A stretch of 64,000 nucleotides of DNA from Saussurea involucrata (taxonomy: Eukaryota; Streptophyta; Magnoliopsida; Asterales; Asteraceae): NCBI GenBank assembly GCA_033807775.1, contig CM066317.1, forward strand, positions 10,437,870 to 10,501,869, in the 5' to 3' direction. A program made the translations under genes and the position numbers. Below are positions 21,335 to 32,634 of this stretch, one piece after another. Below the pieces are notes generated by a model. It made no database searches. It was not told where the DNA came from and saw nothing but the letters and a program-made list of their open reading frames with translations. Within the stretch, counting starts at the first letter, position 1; each line of letters opens with the position of its first letter.

Positions 21335-22483
21335 TGTTGGTGCAAGTGTACCACATCTCTATATATTTTATATATTTATTTTGATGATTACAAACACACC
21401 GTATTATTGTTTTTCTAACAATTTTATCCAAGTGTGCAGTTAATTGAACAACATGAAGATTTTATCTGAAGAGTCCAAGACTGGTGTTTACGTCATCATA
21501 TATCTCATAATAATAAACACCCTAAAATAATATACCACTTGGATATTTCAAAAACCTAACCCAACACTATTTTTAAATTAAACTAAATCCTTGATTTAAA
21601 TTAATTTAAGAATGTTGACTCTTTTGGAATAAGGGAAAAAGAATTCAGTTGCCTTTTTAAGCTATGGTCGCTCCTGACACTGAGACACCTTTTTCAGGCG
21701 GTATACCGCGTGGTGCTCGGCGGTATACCGCGGCTCTGTTACGTGTGGCAGGTTCTTGCAGGTTGACCTTCCTGCTGTCAGCTTTTTTTCAGGCGGTATA
21801 CCGCGTGGTGTATGGCGGTATACCGCGGCTCTGCTACACGTGTTGCAGGTTGCTTTTGCAGGTTGACTTCTTTATGTCAGCACCTTTTTCTGGGCGGTAT
21901 ACCGCGCCCATATAGGCGGTATACCGCGGCACCCTCTCGACCGTTGCTGCTCCAAGTATATATACATGCAGCTTCTCAACTCCATGTAATACAAGAATTG
22001 AAAAATCTATCTCTTGGAGAAACTACCAGCTACACCCATCACTTATTCAATATATTTTTTGAGTGATCAAACCCTCAAAGATCCAAGTGTTATACTTATA
22101 CAAGAGTGATTAATATTGTGAGATATATTCTCTTGTAAGTATTTGAATAGTGTGAGTGATTCACGTTCTCGAGCAAAAGCAAGAGATTTTATTATCATTG
22201 TATCAAGGTTTGTGTTCTACCATAAAGAACACTTATAGTGAATCAGTGTGTCGAGAAGTGTCTCGGCAAGTGGACTAGCCAGCCAGTTGGTGGTGAACCA
22301 CTTTAAATCTCGGTGTCGGTATCAATATTCTCTACCCTTATCTCTTTATATTCCCGTTGTGCACTTAATTTTATTTATATATTTGTTGTGCATGCAATAT
22401 TTGTTGTTGATTTTGATAAGAGAATTTTTATTTGTGAAATATTTTTAAATACAACCTTTACCCCCCCTAAGGTTGTCCTAACA
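21335..22483 (+). repeat. 3' LTR of the young Copia element
   Basis: Same length as the 5' LTR (1,149 bp), with no difference found by eye. Ends cctaaca, followed by the target duplication gtttt at 22484. Confidence 0.96.
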
Positions 22484-22612
22484 GTTTTTTTATAAAAGCT
22501 GCTACTAAAACAAATTTCTAACTTTTTATGTGACTTTTTGTAACGGTTTTTTATCAAACCGTTACAAACCTATTTTTCAAAACCGTCTCAAAAAGTCATT
22601 TTTGTACTAGTG
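22484..22612. mobile_element. CACTA-like element terminus
   Basis: Immediately right of the Copia insertion the sequence carries 'aacggttttttatcaaaccg' type inverted words and ends 'gtcatttttgtactagtg'. Its complement begins CACTAGTACAAAAATGAC, a CACTA-type end. The 'accgttac' words match those at 14380-14600 on the other side of the Copia element, so the two parts belonged to one element before that insertion. The opposite CACTA end was not found in the window. Confidence 0.75.
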
Positions 22613-22785
22613 TTATTAGGGTTTGTGGAGAGAGGTCATTAGTGTGTCTAGCCACCAAGTGTGTGTGTGTGTGTGTTTTAGAGAGTGGCCTCCAAGAGAA
22701 ATTGTTTCTAAATCTCATGTTCTACATTTTCTCAATCAAATACAATGAGCTTAATGTGTTAATCTTGTTACCTGATTATTTTCAG

Positions 22786-23140
22786 ATGGGAATGCCATTT
22801 TGCAGGAATCGGATATTGCTCACCCAGCTGCAAAGGTAGTTATGCCGAATGATTTTACTCAAAACATTTATGACTAAACACCATATTTCAGTTTCTTTTT
22901 TATTCTCTAACCCCATGTTTGGTACCTCTTCTATTCAGACACCGATTTTTGGTAGATTTTATATACGCTTCACTATTATCTCATGTTCATATATTTTTCC
23001 ATGGTCCCTTACATATTTCATATTTTGAATCTTACTATGTTTCCTTGATCATTCCTTGTTTTATATTTTCAGTCCATGATTGAACTGCCGTACACAGGAT
23101 GAGGAAGTTGGTGATGGAACTATGTCAATTATTGTTCTTG
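22786..23140 (+). pseudogene. CCT3 (TCP-1 gamma chaperonin) fragment, two exons
   Basis: Two exon-like pieces, 22786-22835 and 23073-23140, encode parts of the conserved chaperonin segment DGNAIL...AHPAAK and SMIEL...RTQDEEVGDGT, each bounded by an AG acceptor and GT donor. The intron position between them is kept. A one-base insertion in the second piece (near 23090, 'ctgccgtac') breaks the frame. The rest of the roughly 550-residue protein is absent. It is a captured, decayed fragment in the + orientation. Confidence 0.8.
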
Positions 23141-23199
23141 GTATACCTTTCTTATAATTTTTATTGTCACCCTGTATTGTTGCCTTAAACACAAGATAT

Positions 23200-23363
23200 C
23201 GACCAGTAAGTTAGGATGGTGACTCTTACCCGGTTAGCCCTTATGGGGGTAAGACCGTAAGAGACACTTATACTACATTATCTTACCCAATAAGGTAAAT
23301 GAGGGCGGTGGTGACTCTTATCTGGTAAGCACGTACCCAGTTTGTGTTGGTAAACGGCCCCTT
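23200..23363. mobile_element. Tourist-like MITE fragment
   Basis: The words 'ctcttacccggttagc' and the end 'aaacggcccctta' match the MITE at 40751-41056. Only the right end (ggcccc followed by tta) is clear; the left end is degraded. Confidence 0.5.
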
Positions 23364-23800
23364 AGGTAATTGTTGCCTATACGAAAACCGTTAGATAGTG
23401 TGCTAATCTTCTGTTTCTACTCCTTTTGTTCGAGTAATATTCAAACACATTGAGTAAGCAATTTTGCATTTTTCTGTGGTTTGGAGTGCCTTTCGATTTA
23501 ATTTGGTTGATTTCCCCAAAAACTGAAGTTTTTTTTTGATTTGTGGTTTCAGATAATGGCAATGAATCTTATCTGCGATCATAGTCCAATGATGCGAGTA
23601 TTGTCCCAATTTCATCCGACCGAACTTTCTCCAAGGTAATCATCAATCAGCTTTACTTCCGATTTACGTTTAAAATCATGATTAGGATTTTAGTATTAAT
23701 ATCCTGGTTCACAAGTTGGAATATTGGTCATAAAACAAATGAGAGAGTTGCTGTAATGCATCATAAAATGTCTTTTTATTGGATCCTGAATGAATGCAAG

Positions 23801-23934
23801 GTGAAATATCTTTTCCTGGAGGGAAAGTAGAGGAAGATGATGTTGATACAACAACGAGGGATGCAAAGGAAGAGATAGGGTTCAATCCTTCACTTGTGAA
23901 TGTCGTGGTACTTCTTGAGCCATTTTTGTCTAAG
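23801..23934 (+). pseudogene. Nudix hydrolase exon fragment
   Basis: One exon-like block between an AG acceptor and a GT donor encodes GEISFPGGKVEEDD...RDAKEEIGF, which contains the Nudix box (GGK...REAxEExG type, here with RD in place of RE). It resembles the catalytic exon of plant NUDT15/22-type hydrolases, which cleave nucleoside diphosphate-linked compounds such as CoA derivatives. No start, C-terminus or further exon was found. It lies in the same orientation as the CCT3 fragment 0.7 kb upstream, suggesting co-capture by a transposon. Confidence 0.75.
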
Positions 23935-24469
23935 GTATGTAGTGACTATGTTTTTACAATGGAATTGATTAACCTTGTGCTAATCAAGTAAACATAACTT
24001 GAATTTTTAGAAACATCAAAATGCCTCATCTTTGAATTAATGATTTGCCATAATAGACAACTTTGATTTCTACCAATTACCAAAGAGAAATAATGAACGA
24101 ATTGCTAAAGACCACTGTGAATTGATTAGAACAGAAGAAACGCTATTTGAATATATATATATATATATATGCTAAGGTTATTGCTTAATTGCATTTTGGG
24201 GTTTTCTATGCAAAAAACCACTAGAAATTTATGATATTTGTATCTTAGTTGCGTCATCTTGAAAGAAACATTATAACATTATGAAGCTTTATATCTCACA
24301 TTACAACAAATAAAAGGGTGGCTACACATCTGCTTTATAATTGTTGTTTATTGCATGTGGATGTTGATCTGTTTTATAATTGGTGTACATAATCATAATT
24401 TGATGATCAAATTTGTTTGCTGGAGGGATTAGGTTGCCTGCATACAAACTAAAGGGATTGGGTCTAACA

Positions 24470-25075
24470 GTCTTGAATGTCCCAACAACAATATGGGTAC
24501 TCATCAGGTTTGGTTTTGTCATGGGAGATCAGATTTGGCAATCTGTATATTCAGAGTTGAATGGAAATTAACTGGCCAGACTATAGTAGCCCTTATGGAT
24601 TATTTATGGCTCTTGAATTGGGATTTCACTCAGATTTACAATGATTTCTGGATGAATTTGATACTTTGGATGACTATAAAAAATTCTAAGCCAAAAGTTT
24701 GGATGATTAATTCCAAAAGTCTGTGGCTATGGCTAACTCTGGTTTTGGTGAACGTAAGTAGGGGATGACACATATGAGATTCACTAAACTTACGGTGGGC
24801 CACACCAGAAACGGGAATTTTCGGCATATGCTTCTTCTAGCATGAAAGTCTGAGAACTTAACTAAAACCCTGAAAATCTCACTTCCCGTCTCTCAATCAC
24901 CATTTGAAGATGTCGATGTTCTTCAATAGACTAGACATAGCTGCACCCATCACATTTTCGCGTGCGTCTCGACCAGTCGCAATCAACCTCAACCAATTTT
25001 CGAATTGCATTTGGAGTAGTAGCTGCTATCTCTGGTGGAATATCGTATTTTCATTACTTTTCTGAGCCAAATTTG
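24470..25075 (+). pseudogene. Further degenerate exon-like pieces, family unknown
   Basis: 24510-24770 reads in shifting frames as protein-like sequence (for example 'GDQIWQSVYSELNGN' and 'DEFDTLDDYKKF') interrupted by stops. 24910-25073 begins with an ATG after a UTR-like stretch and reads 'NFRIAFGVVAAISGGISYF', like a mitochondrial-type N-terminus with a membrane-like segment, then meets a gt donor. I do not recognise either family. Both look like captured host exons. Confidence 0.4.
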
Positions 25076-26100
25076 GTAATTTATCTATGTTCTCTTGTAT
25101 TTTTTGATTTAGAAATGTACAAAATGCGATGTTATGTGATTATATCGCTTTGTGAATTAATGCGATATTGGTGCTTAGCAAAACTTGGATCATTAGCAAA
25201 ACTTTGCCTAATCTGAGTTGCTATGAAAGTGGAAAAGTCGTAACACATAACCAGAATCGTCAGGTTATACGACTTATCCTTCTGGTGTATCTTAGGTAAT
25301 CTCTAGCAAAATTTTATGGTTTCATAGGCATCATGCCCAAAGGGAGATTGAAAAACCCAAATGAACATAAGTTCCAATATCATACGTTTTAATGCAATAT
25401 AACAAGTAATTATAGTAACTTCAGCACTTCAATTTAAACCCTAAATCATATGGATTCATAAAATCAACATTGAAAAGAAAGGAAATAGAACAAAAAATGA
25501 AATAGAAGTGCTTAAAATTTCTAAGTATAATGTGTTACTTGTGTATCTTATAAATAAAATAACTATTTGAATGGTAGTTATATATGAACTTTATGATTAT
25601 TATGATTGTTAGGATTTTAAAGATACACGTGATCACAATTTATTATTCAAGGCAATATGAATGCATTGTATTTATTTAAGGGAATCCAAATGCATTGTAT
25701 GTTTTAGTATAAATATTATGCTTCAGTTCTCATTTATTAACGTTGAGCCCTATAGTCCTACGATTCTTCTTTTCAAATCGTTTTTTAGAGGAAAACTCCA
25801 GGCAAATTTAAAAAGACAAAAAGGAATATAAGCGTTCAAGGCAAAAGCCCAACCCAGGCCAAACGGCAAAGCAAAAGAACTTGGTAACAACACCATACCA
25901 AGCAACAATCAACCAAAACAAACAAAGATTATACGAACAATACAAGCTCCAGAAATAAAGAAATAAATAACAGCCCATCGCCTCCAAAAGCTACGCCAAA
26001 ATTATGTACAAGGTGGTCTATAATTTAAAATCATAAAAATAAAATCAAGACTAACAAAAACAAAACATAGCAGGAACTAATATTGTGGATTTATTTTCAG
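25076..26100. other. AT-rich body leading to the Helitron-like end
   Basis: No gene recognised. The sequence is A-rich on the + strand and non-coding. Confidence 0.3.
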
Positions 26101-26113
26101 AATCGAAATACGT

Positions 26114-26144
26114 CCCGCTACATCGCGCGGGTACGATGACTAGT
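26114..26144 (+). mobile_element. Helitron-like 3' terminus
   Basis: A short stem (cccgc at 26114-26118 pairing with gcggg at 26127-26131) is followed by 8 bases and ctag at 26140-26143, then T. A hairpin about 10 bp before CTRR with insertion between A and T is the Helitron 3' signature. With gene fragments upstream in one orientation, this suggests a Helitron that carried the pieces from about 22.7 kb onward. I could not identify a 5' TC end or any Rep/helicase gene. Confidence 0.6.
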
Positions 26145-26386
26145 TATATATATATAAAATATAAATATTTGATTTTTCACACAAATTACGTATATTTAGA
26201 TAAGACCACCATTACATGGCAGGCCATTAAACTCGGATTCTAACTAACCCCTAAAAGAGGGTATTGATCCACAAAACATTACTCCTTGCTAGCTTATACC
26301 ATTAAACGTGGTAGGATGATAACATTTTTCTCCTCCAACTTCACCTCTCATCCACTCAATCTCTTAAGTGTAACTAATTAGTTGTG

Positions 26387-26392
26387 TATAAA
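26387..26392 (+). promoter_or_regulatory. TATA box of protease gene 1
   Basis: tataaa 79 bp before the translation start. The same context (gtgtataaagcat) is conserved upstream of gene 2 at 44253. Confidence 0.6.
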
Positions 26393-26470
26393 GCATTCAG
26401 TCACAGTTTCCAACTTCAATCATCCATCCAACGATATATCATATATCTTGGGAGAGACTGAAAGATCGAA

Positions 26471-27803
26471 ATGAAAATGACGAGGTTGGTTTTGTTTTCG
26501 GTTGTTTTGGTTTTGGTTTTAGGGTTGGTGCAGAGCGCGAAGTTTGAATACACTGAAGAGGATCTGAAATCCGAGGAGGCCAAGTGGGCATTGTACGAGA
26601 GGTGGAGGGCACACCACGAAAGGCCAGAGGCAAGCGATGATGAGAAGCAGAAACGGTTTGTTATTTTCATGGACACCGTGAAACGTGTTGATGAGCATAA
26701 CAAGGCGAAGAAGCCATACCTTATGGAGTTGAACAGGATGTCTGATTTGACATTGGAAGAGGCTGTACAGTTGTATACTGGTGCCAAGCTAGATCAGCAC
26801 CACCGCCAGCTTGCATCAAAGAACTCGAGTCGCCTCAAGTGTGATCCGAAAAATATACCAAAAGACTTTGATTGGAGACAACACGGCATAGTTAATTCTC
26901 CCAAGGATCAAAGCCAATGTGGAAGTTGTTGGGCGTTTGCAGCAATGGGTGCACTCGAATCATCACACGCTCTCTTTAAGGGTCAACTAGTACAATTGTC
27001 GGAACAACAAATTATCGACTGTAACCTTGACCAAGGTGGATGTAACGGAGGAGTACCGGCCTATGCAATGGAATACGTAGCCAAGAATGGGGGTATGACC
27101 ACCTCGGAGTTCTACCCTTACAATAACCCTCCACAACGAGGTGTTTGCTGCGGTGCAAAGGTAACGTATAGACACTTACAACCTTAATTAATTTTAATTT
27201 CTACAAACTTTTTAATAAAATATTTATTCATTATAATTAATTTCTTTTTGAATTAATTGCATGCAGCTCCAAAATAGAGTCGTACATTGCACAGGATTTG
27301 ATGATGTTCCTGTTGACGACGAGAAAGCTCTCTTAATAGCAGTTTTACAACAGCCTGTATCTGCTGTCCTCTTCCTTTACCCCGGTTTCTTTAATTATAA
27401 AGAGGTATATTTATCATCATAATATGATTAATTATTTAATTAATTAATTTGTGTTTGTGTTTGTGTGTATATATATATATATATTCTACTGAACGAAACG
27501 AAACGAAACGAAATGAAATATATTCTACTAATTAATATGATTCCATTGAACGTACAGGGAATTTATACCGGCGACGACTGTGTTGGGACAGATAACCCAC
27601 ATGCGATTAATCTTGTGGGATGGGGTGAAACACCAGAAGGATGCAAGTTCTGGATACTAAAGAACTCGTGGGGAGAAAATTGGGGAGAGCAAGGATACAT
27701 GAGACTCGCAAGAGAAACTGGTGATCCAAGGGGGGTCTGTTACATAACACAGCAGACTTGTTTCCCTATCCTAGATGAACCCCTAGATGAACCAACCGCC
27801 TGA
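26471..27803 (+). CDS. Papain-like cysteine protease 1 (CEP-derived, no KDEL)
   Basis: Exons are 26471-27160, 27267-27404 and 27558-27803, with GT-AG introns in phase 0, giving 357 aa. Residues 1-22 form a signal peptide ending VQS, followed by an I29-type propeptide (about 23-128) whose ERFNIN motif is weakened, and the C1A domain. Catalytic Cys153 (QCGSCWAF) with Gln147, His291 ([11 protein letters not shown]) and Asn312 ([10 protein letters not shown]) are all present, so an active secreted or vacuolar endopeptidase is expected. The protein ends DEPLDEPTA, with no ER-retention tail, unlike gene 3. The exon boundary that splits QCG/SCW in gene 3 is absent. The ATG at 26471 was chosen because it fits the signal peptide and the TATA box. 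Gene 2 is a close duplicate. Confidence 0.93.
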
Positions 27804-28660
27804 GCTGAAAAAGAATTAATCCAGTTTTAAATAAGCTAGCTAGTGATCATGAATCAAACTCAGCAACTGCATATGCTTCTCTGTTATCTTTGCTAGATGG
27901 TTGGTTTTCATAAACTGCAAAAACATTAATTGCAGTACCATACCCAATCTACAACAGATCTTGTAATAATTAATATCGGTTATTTCTCATCGATATATAA
28001 AACATGTGTTCAAAAATTTTATCTGTTAATTTTGAATACTATATGCATTCGTGAAATTAGTAAAATTGTTACTGGTTGCTCTAGAAAAACAGCCCCGGCA
28101 AAATTATTTATATTACTAACTTGTATATTTACCCATTTGCATTCTGATTAACCAACCCGGTGATATATATTACAAGATGTGTTACCCAATTGCTTAGAAA
28201 TCCGTACGTGCAAAGTCACTTTTTTTATTTTATCCGGTTTTGTCTTAGAAACTCGCCGTGTTAGATTGCATACTATGTTGCCCGGTGTCCTCTGAAACCG
28301 TGAAAGATCACTTTCATTTTTATGCGGCATGTGTTCTTAGCAACTCGATGAGATTAGACATATCTTGCTTAATAAATTAGCTAATAAGGTTAATTTGCTT
28401 ATTGATCAAGTGGAACGATTTGATTAGATGTGATTTAATTCATATTATGATGCCTGGTTTTGGGAAGAGATACGTATTGTGGATGAATATGTAACTGCAA
28501 ACTCTTTCATTTGTAACTTACATATGAACTTAATGACAAATGGTAGGTATTAGAAAATGTTGGTCATAGATGATAGATTGGTAGTGAAACCATACCAATT
28601 TTGAATATGGCAATTACTAGAATTTATATCTATATGTATACTATATCTATTGATGGTGAT
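27804..28660. other. 3' flank of protease gene 1, partly duplicated at gene 2
   Basis: 27804 to about 28220 aligns with 45629 to about 46130 (shared 'gaattaatccagtttta', 'ttaattttgaatactata', 'gcccggcaa'-like words), so the duplication includes the 3' UTR and downstream DNA. After that I see only AT-rich sequence. Confidence 0.5.
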
Positions 28661-28667
28661 TTTAGTG

Positions 28668-28790
28668 TCATCAATCGTTTTGGTGTAATGGTAATTTACT
28701 TGAGATCTATTAAGGCGATAAGGCAAAGATACGTAAGTTAGGAGATCCCGAGTGCACACTTACAAATGTTGTTTCTATCACCTTAGAGCC
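28668..28790 (+). mobile_element. Possible tRNA-derived SINE remnant
   Basis: 'ttggtgtaatggtaattt' resembles a Pol III A box, and 'ggagatcccgagtgcac' about 55 bp later could be a decayed B box. No poly(T) end or target duplication was identified. Weak. Confidence 0.25.
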
Positions 28791-28867
28791 CATTTTGGAT
28801 TTAAGTTCCGAAAGAGTACGTTAGAAATTTTACTAAGTCGTAAATATTCAGCTATATCACTGTTTGC

Positions 28868-28985
28868 CTTCAGCTGTCGCTGAAAGCTGAAGGCTGTCGC
28901 TGATGCTGATACCATCGCTGATGCTGACTGTCGCTGATGCTAATAACTGTCGCTCAAGCTGAAAAGCTGTCGCTGAAAAAACTGC
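28868..28985. repeat. Short tandem repeat, 'ctgtcgctgatgctga' type
   Basis: 'gctgtcgctga' recurs about seven times in 120 bp with variable spacers. Non-coding, possibly the edge of a decayed transposon. Confidence 0.6.
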
Positions 28986-29760
28986 CAGCTTACGATCAAT
29001 TTATTGCTGAAAGGTTTTATTAGTTATAGCTGAAAGTGTTGTTTTTCCGAAAGTTAATTTCAGTTGTAACTATCTTTCGATCTTATCCATCATCGGTTAT
29101 AACTGCTCGTAACCACCCGTAACTGTCGATCTCTCTTATATATAAATACATATTTTGTGATCTGGAGTATATAAATATACGAAATTGGTGCCTTATTTCG
29201 TGTATGAAAAATCTGGATTATCCCAATACTAATTTCGTGAAACTCAATGCATAGTGGGTCGAAATATAGTATTTGAAAAGTGATATTTTATTCACGATCT
29301 AGACTTTGTCCAAGAATTTCCTACTCAAAAACCCAATTTCTCTTAACATCTATACCTCTCTCATGTTCTCCCACATATTGAAAGTTAAAACATTTTTTAT
29401 TTTTAAAATGCAGTTTATAATTTTGCAATTAGTTATTCATTTACTATTAATCCCTTATTTTTTCATTTTATCTCTTTTTTATATTAACATAAATAATCGT
29501 ATATAAACTAAAGTTCATTAAAATAACTTTTATTTTTATAAATTATACAATTATAATCGTTTGGTCAATATCTTAAAAACAAGCTCAATATTGAATATTT
29601 TTTTATTTAATCATACTATTAAATATCATGAATAAATATGTATTAACTTGTTTTATATTCATTCGTTTTCATTTTTCATTTTACGCTTTTATCATATTAA
29701 AAATACATAATCGTATATTAAAAATACATAATCATAAGCATAGGTGCAAACCTCAATACA

Positions 29761-29762
<2 letters not shown>
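28986..29762. other. AT-rich DNA, no recognised gene
   Basis: Only short open frames in strongly AT-biased sequence. Confidence 0.3.

Positions 29763-29803
<41 letters not shown>
29763..29803. repeat. (TA)n microsatellite
   Basis: About 20 uninterrupted TA units. Confidence 0.95.
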
Positions 29804-29805
<2 letters not shown>

Positions 29806-29946
29806 AGTTTAAAGGCTTTAAAACCTCACATGTTCACCATTATAATTAGTTATTTAATTTACACGTTTATCATATTAACATACATAATCGTATATAAACT
29901 AAATACATTAAACAAATATGTTTTTTTTCCAAATTATACCATAATC

Positions 29947-30601
29947 CACTACACCAAATCTCACTTAGGCAACAAATGAAAAATGTTGCCTAAGAGGGGT
30001 TTATATGTTGCCTAAGGCTTAGGCAACATGCCTATGTTTCCTAAGAAGTGTTGCCTTCTCAATGTTGCATAAGAACCTAGGCAACATAAGCAAACAGCAT
30101 ATGTTGCCTAAGCGGACTCCTTAAGCAACACACAATTGGTTATGTTGCCTATGATAAAAACATATGTTGCCTAAGATATCAACATAAACAACATATACTA
30201 TTTGCATATGTTGCCTAAGCGAGATCTTACGCAACAAATACAACAGATTATATGTTGCCTAAGTAAACATATGTGCCAACCTTAAATCATCCGTACATGA
30301 GTTATTAAGTTTTCAACTACCTATATATTTATTTAATTTTTTACCTTAGGCAACATAGAAACAAGAAAATATGTTGCCTAAGATTACACAACTAAGGCAA
30401 CATAATGGAAGATGTTGCTTAAGATACTTGAGGCAACATATAATTATTCATATGTTGCATAAGGTCTCACTTAGGCAACATATAACGATATGTTGCCTAA
30501 GAGGAAACTTAGGCAACATATATTAGCCTTTGTTGCCTAAGCTTATCTTAAGCAACATAGGCAATTAGCCTATTTTGTCTAAGGCGACATTTGGTGTAGT
30601 G
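29947..30601. mobile_element. 655-bp non-autonomous CACTA element made of repeats
   Basis: The ends are cactacaccaaat and its exact complement atttggtgtagtg, flanked by a 3-bp duplication atc (29944-29946, 30602-30604), as expected for CACTA elements. The whole interior consists of 'ttaggcaacat' and 'atgttgcctaag' motifs in both orientations, the kind of motif that CACTA transposases bind near the ends. There is no coding capacity. Confidence 0.93.
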
Positions 30602-30604
30602 ATC

Positions 30605-30999
30605 GTCTTATTAAAACCTTCAAAATGGGCTCAAATATTGTGGTTTTCAAGACCCCACTGTCAAACAATTTTTTTGACCATTTGATCATATTGATCGACC
30701 TTTAACTTCATACATCCAATATGCGATTTAAATACGCATAAAATATCATCGTGTGATGGAGAATAAAACTAAACATGAAACAAGATTATTCTTTCAAATT
30801 ATTGGCTTTAGATTCAAGATGTTTCGCACCGCATTGCCCACTCATACGTATGTGGTATAGAATAACAAAACAAATGCTACATAGTACAAAGTGTGAATTT
30901 GTCTAATAAATGGAGGGAGTACATTGGTTGTTAGCCAATACTCTGCAGATGAATTAATAAATGTTAAAGTAAAAGCTAGTAAGTGGTAGTTTAGTTAGT
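30605..30999. other. AT-rich flank, no recognised gene
   Basis: No gene or clear repeat seen. Confidence 0.3.
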
Positions 31000-31039
31000 T
31001 ATGAACGGTTCTTATGTTGACGGTTAATAAACAAATTAT

Positions 31040-32634
31040 ATGGATGTGATGGCGAGAGAGAAAGAGAGAAAGTTTGAAGACAAAAGAAAAGACGGTAAGG
31101 ATAATTTAGAACGGTTGGCAACAACGTTCTTCTTTACCAACTTTCCTAAAGATTGGATCGAGAAGGAGCTGTGGCGGATGTTCAGTGGTAGACGTGTATC
31201 TGGCAAGAAAACTCAACAAGATCGGAAAGAGATTCGGTTTCCAAGATGCTAACAAGCTTGAGAGAGAGTTAAACAGAATCTGGATTGGGAACTTTAAACT
31301 GTTTGCAAGTGTGGAGGAAAAAGGTTTCAATGGAGTATTCGAAACCCACACCTATTTCAGCAGCAAGAGTCAAACAAGCCGTAACCTGGAGCAGAAAGAA
31401 CAAATCATATGCAGAAGTGGCTAGAGGATCTTCAGTCGAGTCTAAAGATAACAGAGAACAATTTAGTAAGAAAAACTATAGAATTTCCTTGATGTCCAAC
31501 GACAACATAGATGTGATTCAATACCTGGAGTCTCATTACGTTGCCAAGGTGAAATCGGTTCAGGCTCTGTTTAATCTGCCAGAGCTATGTTCGTTGGAAG
31601 GCAGTGAAGATTTCAAGTTTAAATACCTTGGAGGCCGATGGGTTCTCATTCAATGTCTTGATCAAGAACGTTTGGAACATGCTTTTAACGTTAAAGGACT
31701 AAACAAATGGTTTTATTCTTTCAAAAAATGGACCAGGGAGTTTGATGTTGATGAGAGACTGGTCTGGTTAAGGTTTGGAACCCGAACACATTCATTTCTA
31801 GTGCCTCCAAATGGGGCGAAGTGGCCATTTCGGAACCACGTTGGAATATAAAAACCAATTTCAGGAGAGGAAGAGTCTGTATAATCACCGATAATCAGCA
31901 TATTATTTCTGAATCAGAGGTAATCATGGTCGACGGCAACGTTGCAGTAGTACGGATAACTTAAGGTGAGCAATTATCACTCCCATGGGATTCATATCTG
32001 GAGGAGGATAAGTTGGAAGTCAGCGATGAGAAAGATGACGATCAATCGATCGACATAGAAGAAGAAGAAGAGGAGGACCCAATGTTCGTTGCAGATTCAT
32101 TCGCAGATGAATATTCCAGTTCAAAGAATGCTCTCAACCCTCAAGCGGGGTCGACAAGTAGGATGGGATCGCCGGCTAGAGAGTCACCGGAAAAAATTCC
32201 GTCGATGGAACATCAGACAACATCGCCGAAAAATCAGAAGAAAGAAACTGAAGAGCCAAATTCCAATGGTTTGGCGATTCCCGATACATTGTAACTCGTT
32301 TCTGGTGATAAGCGTGACTCAAGTAACCGTTGTAAATCAGTAGACCCATAGAGTAACATAGATGGGCCGGAGTTTGGGCCACCTTCAAAAGAAAACGAAA
32401 ATGATAGAGTATAAGACAACTAATGGGCCTAACCAGGAGTCCAAATTCTTTGAAGGGCAGATTAACGGGATTTCTTTGGGCCAGGGTTTAAAGAGTAATG
32501 TGTCAACCCATAACCTGTTAAGTAATCCCAAAGTAAAAAGCCTATCAGCCATGTCGCCTAAATCCTCCAAGAATACCCGACAAAAGAAACAACGAACAGC
32601 GAAGGGGAGGAAATTGGACAAGGACTCCAAATGA
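31040..32634 (+). pseudogene. LINE ORF1 (RRM plus DUF4283-like), frameshifted
   Basis: The start 'TTFFFTNFPKDWIEKELWRMF' style segment (31110-31180) is an RNA-recognition-like domain typical of plant LINE ORF1. The next parts appear in other frames at 31185-31300 and 31285-31851. The latter includes a DUF4283-type stretch (FKYLGGRWVLIQ, then WTREFDVDERLVWLRFG). Acidic and low-complexity segments continue to 32634. At least three frame changes and several stops make it non-functional. Confidence 0.8.

Larger units (their letters stand above)
14618..22483 (+). mobile_element. Full-length Copia LTR retrotransposon with apparently identical LTRs
   Basis: The 7,866-bp element is bounded by two 1,149-bp LTRs (TG...CA) and a 5-bp target duplication gtttt (14613-14617, 22484-22488). 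It has a primer-binding site complementary to initiator-Met tRNA, a polypurine tract, and the Copia order gag, protease, integrase, reverse transcriptase, RNase H. Comparing the LTRs by eye I found no difference, so the insertion is recent. Yet gag and pol are not one open frame (see the gag and protease entries). It may have been moved by proteins from another copy, or it decayed after insertion. It lies inside a CACTA-like element. Confidence 0.96.

Noticed and set aside
29628..29849. 73-codon frame across the (TA)n tract
   Set aside because: Low-complexity translation (repeated YI) from a microsatellite.
31106..31901. Minus-strand frames within the LINE ORF1 region
   Set aside because: Antisense of ORF1 with no family resemblance.
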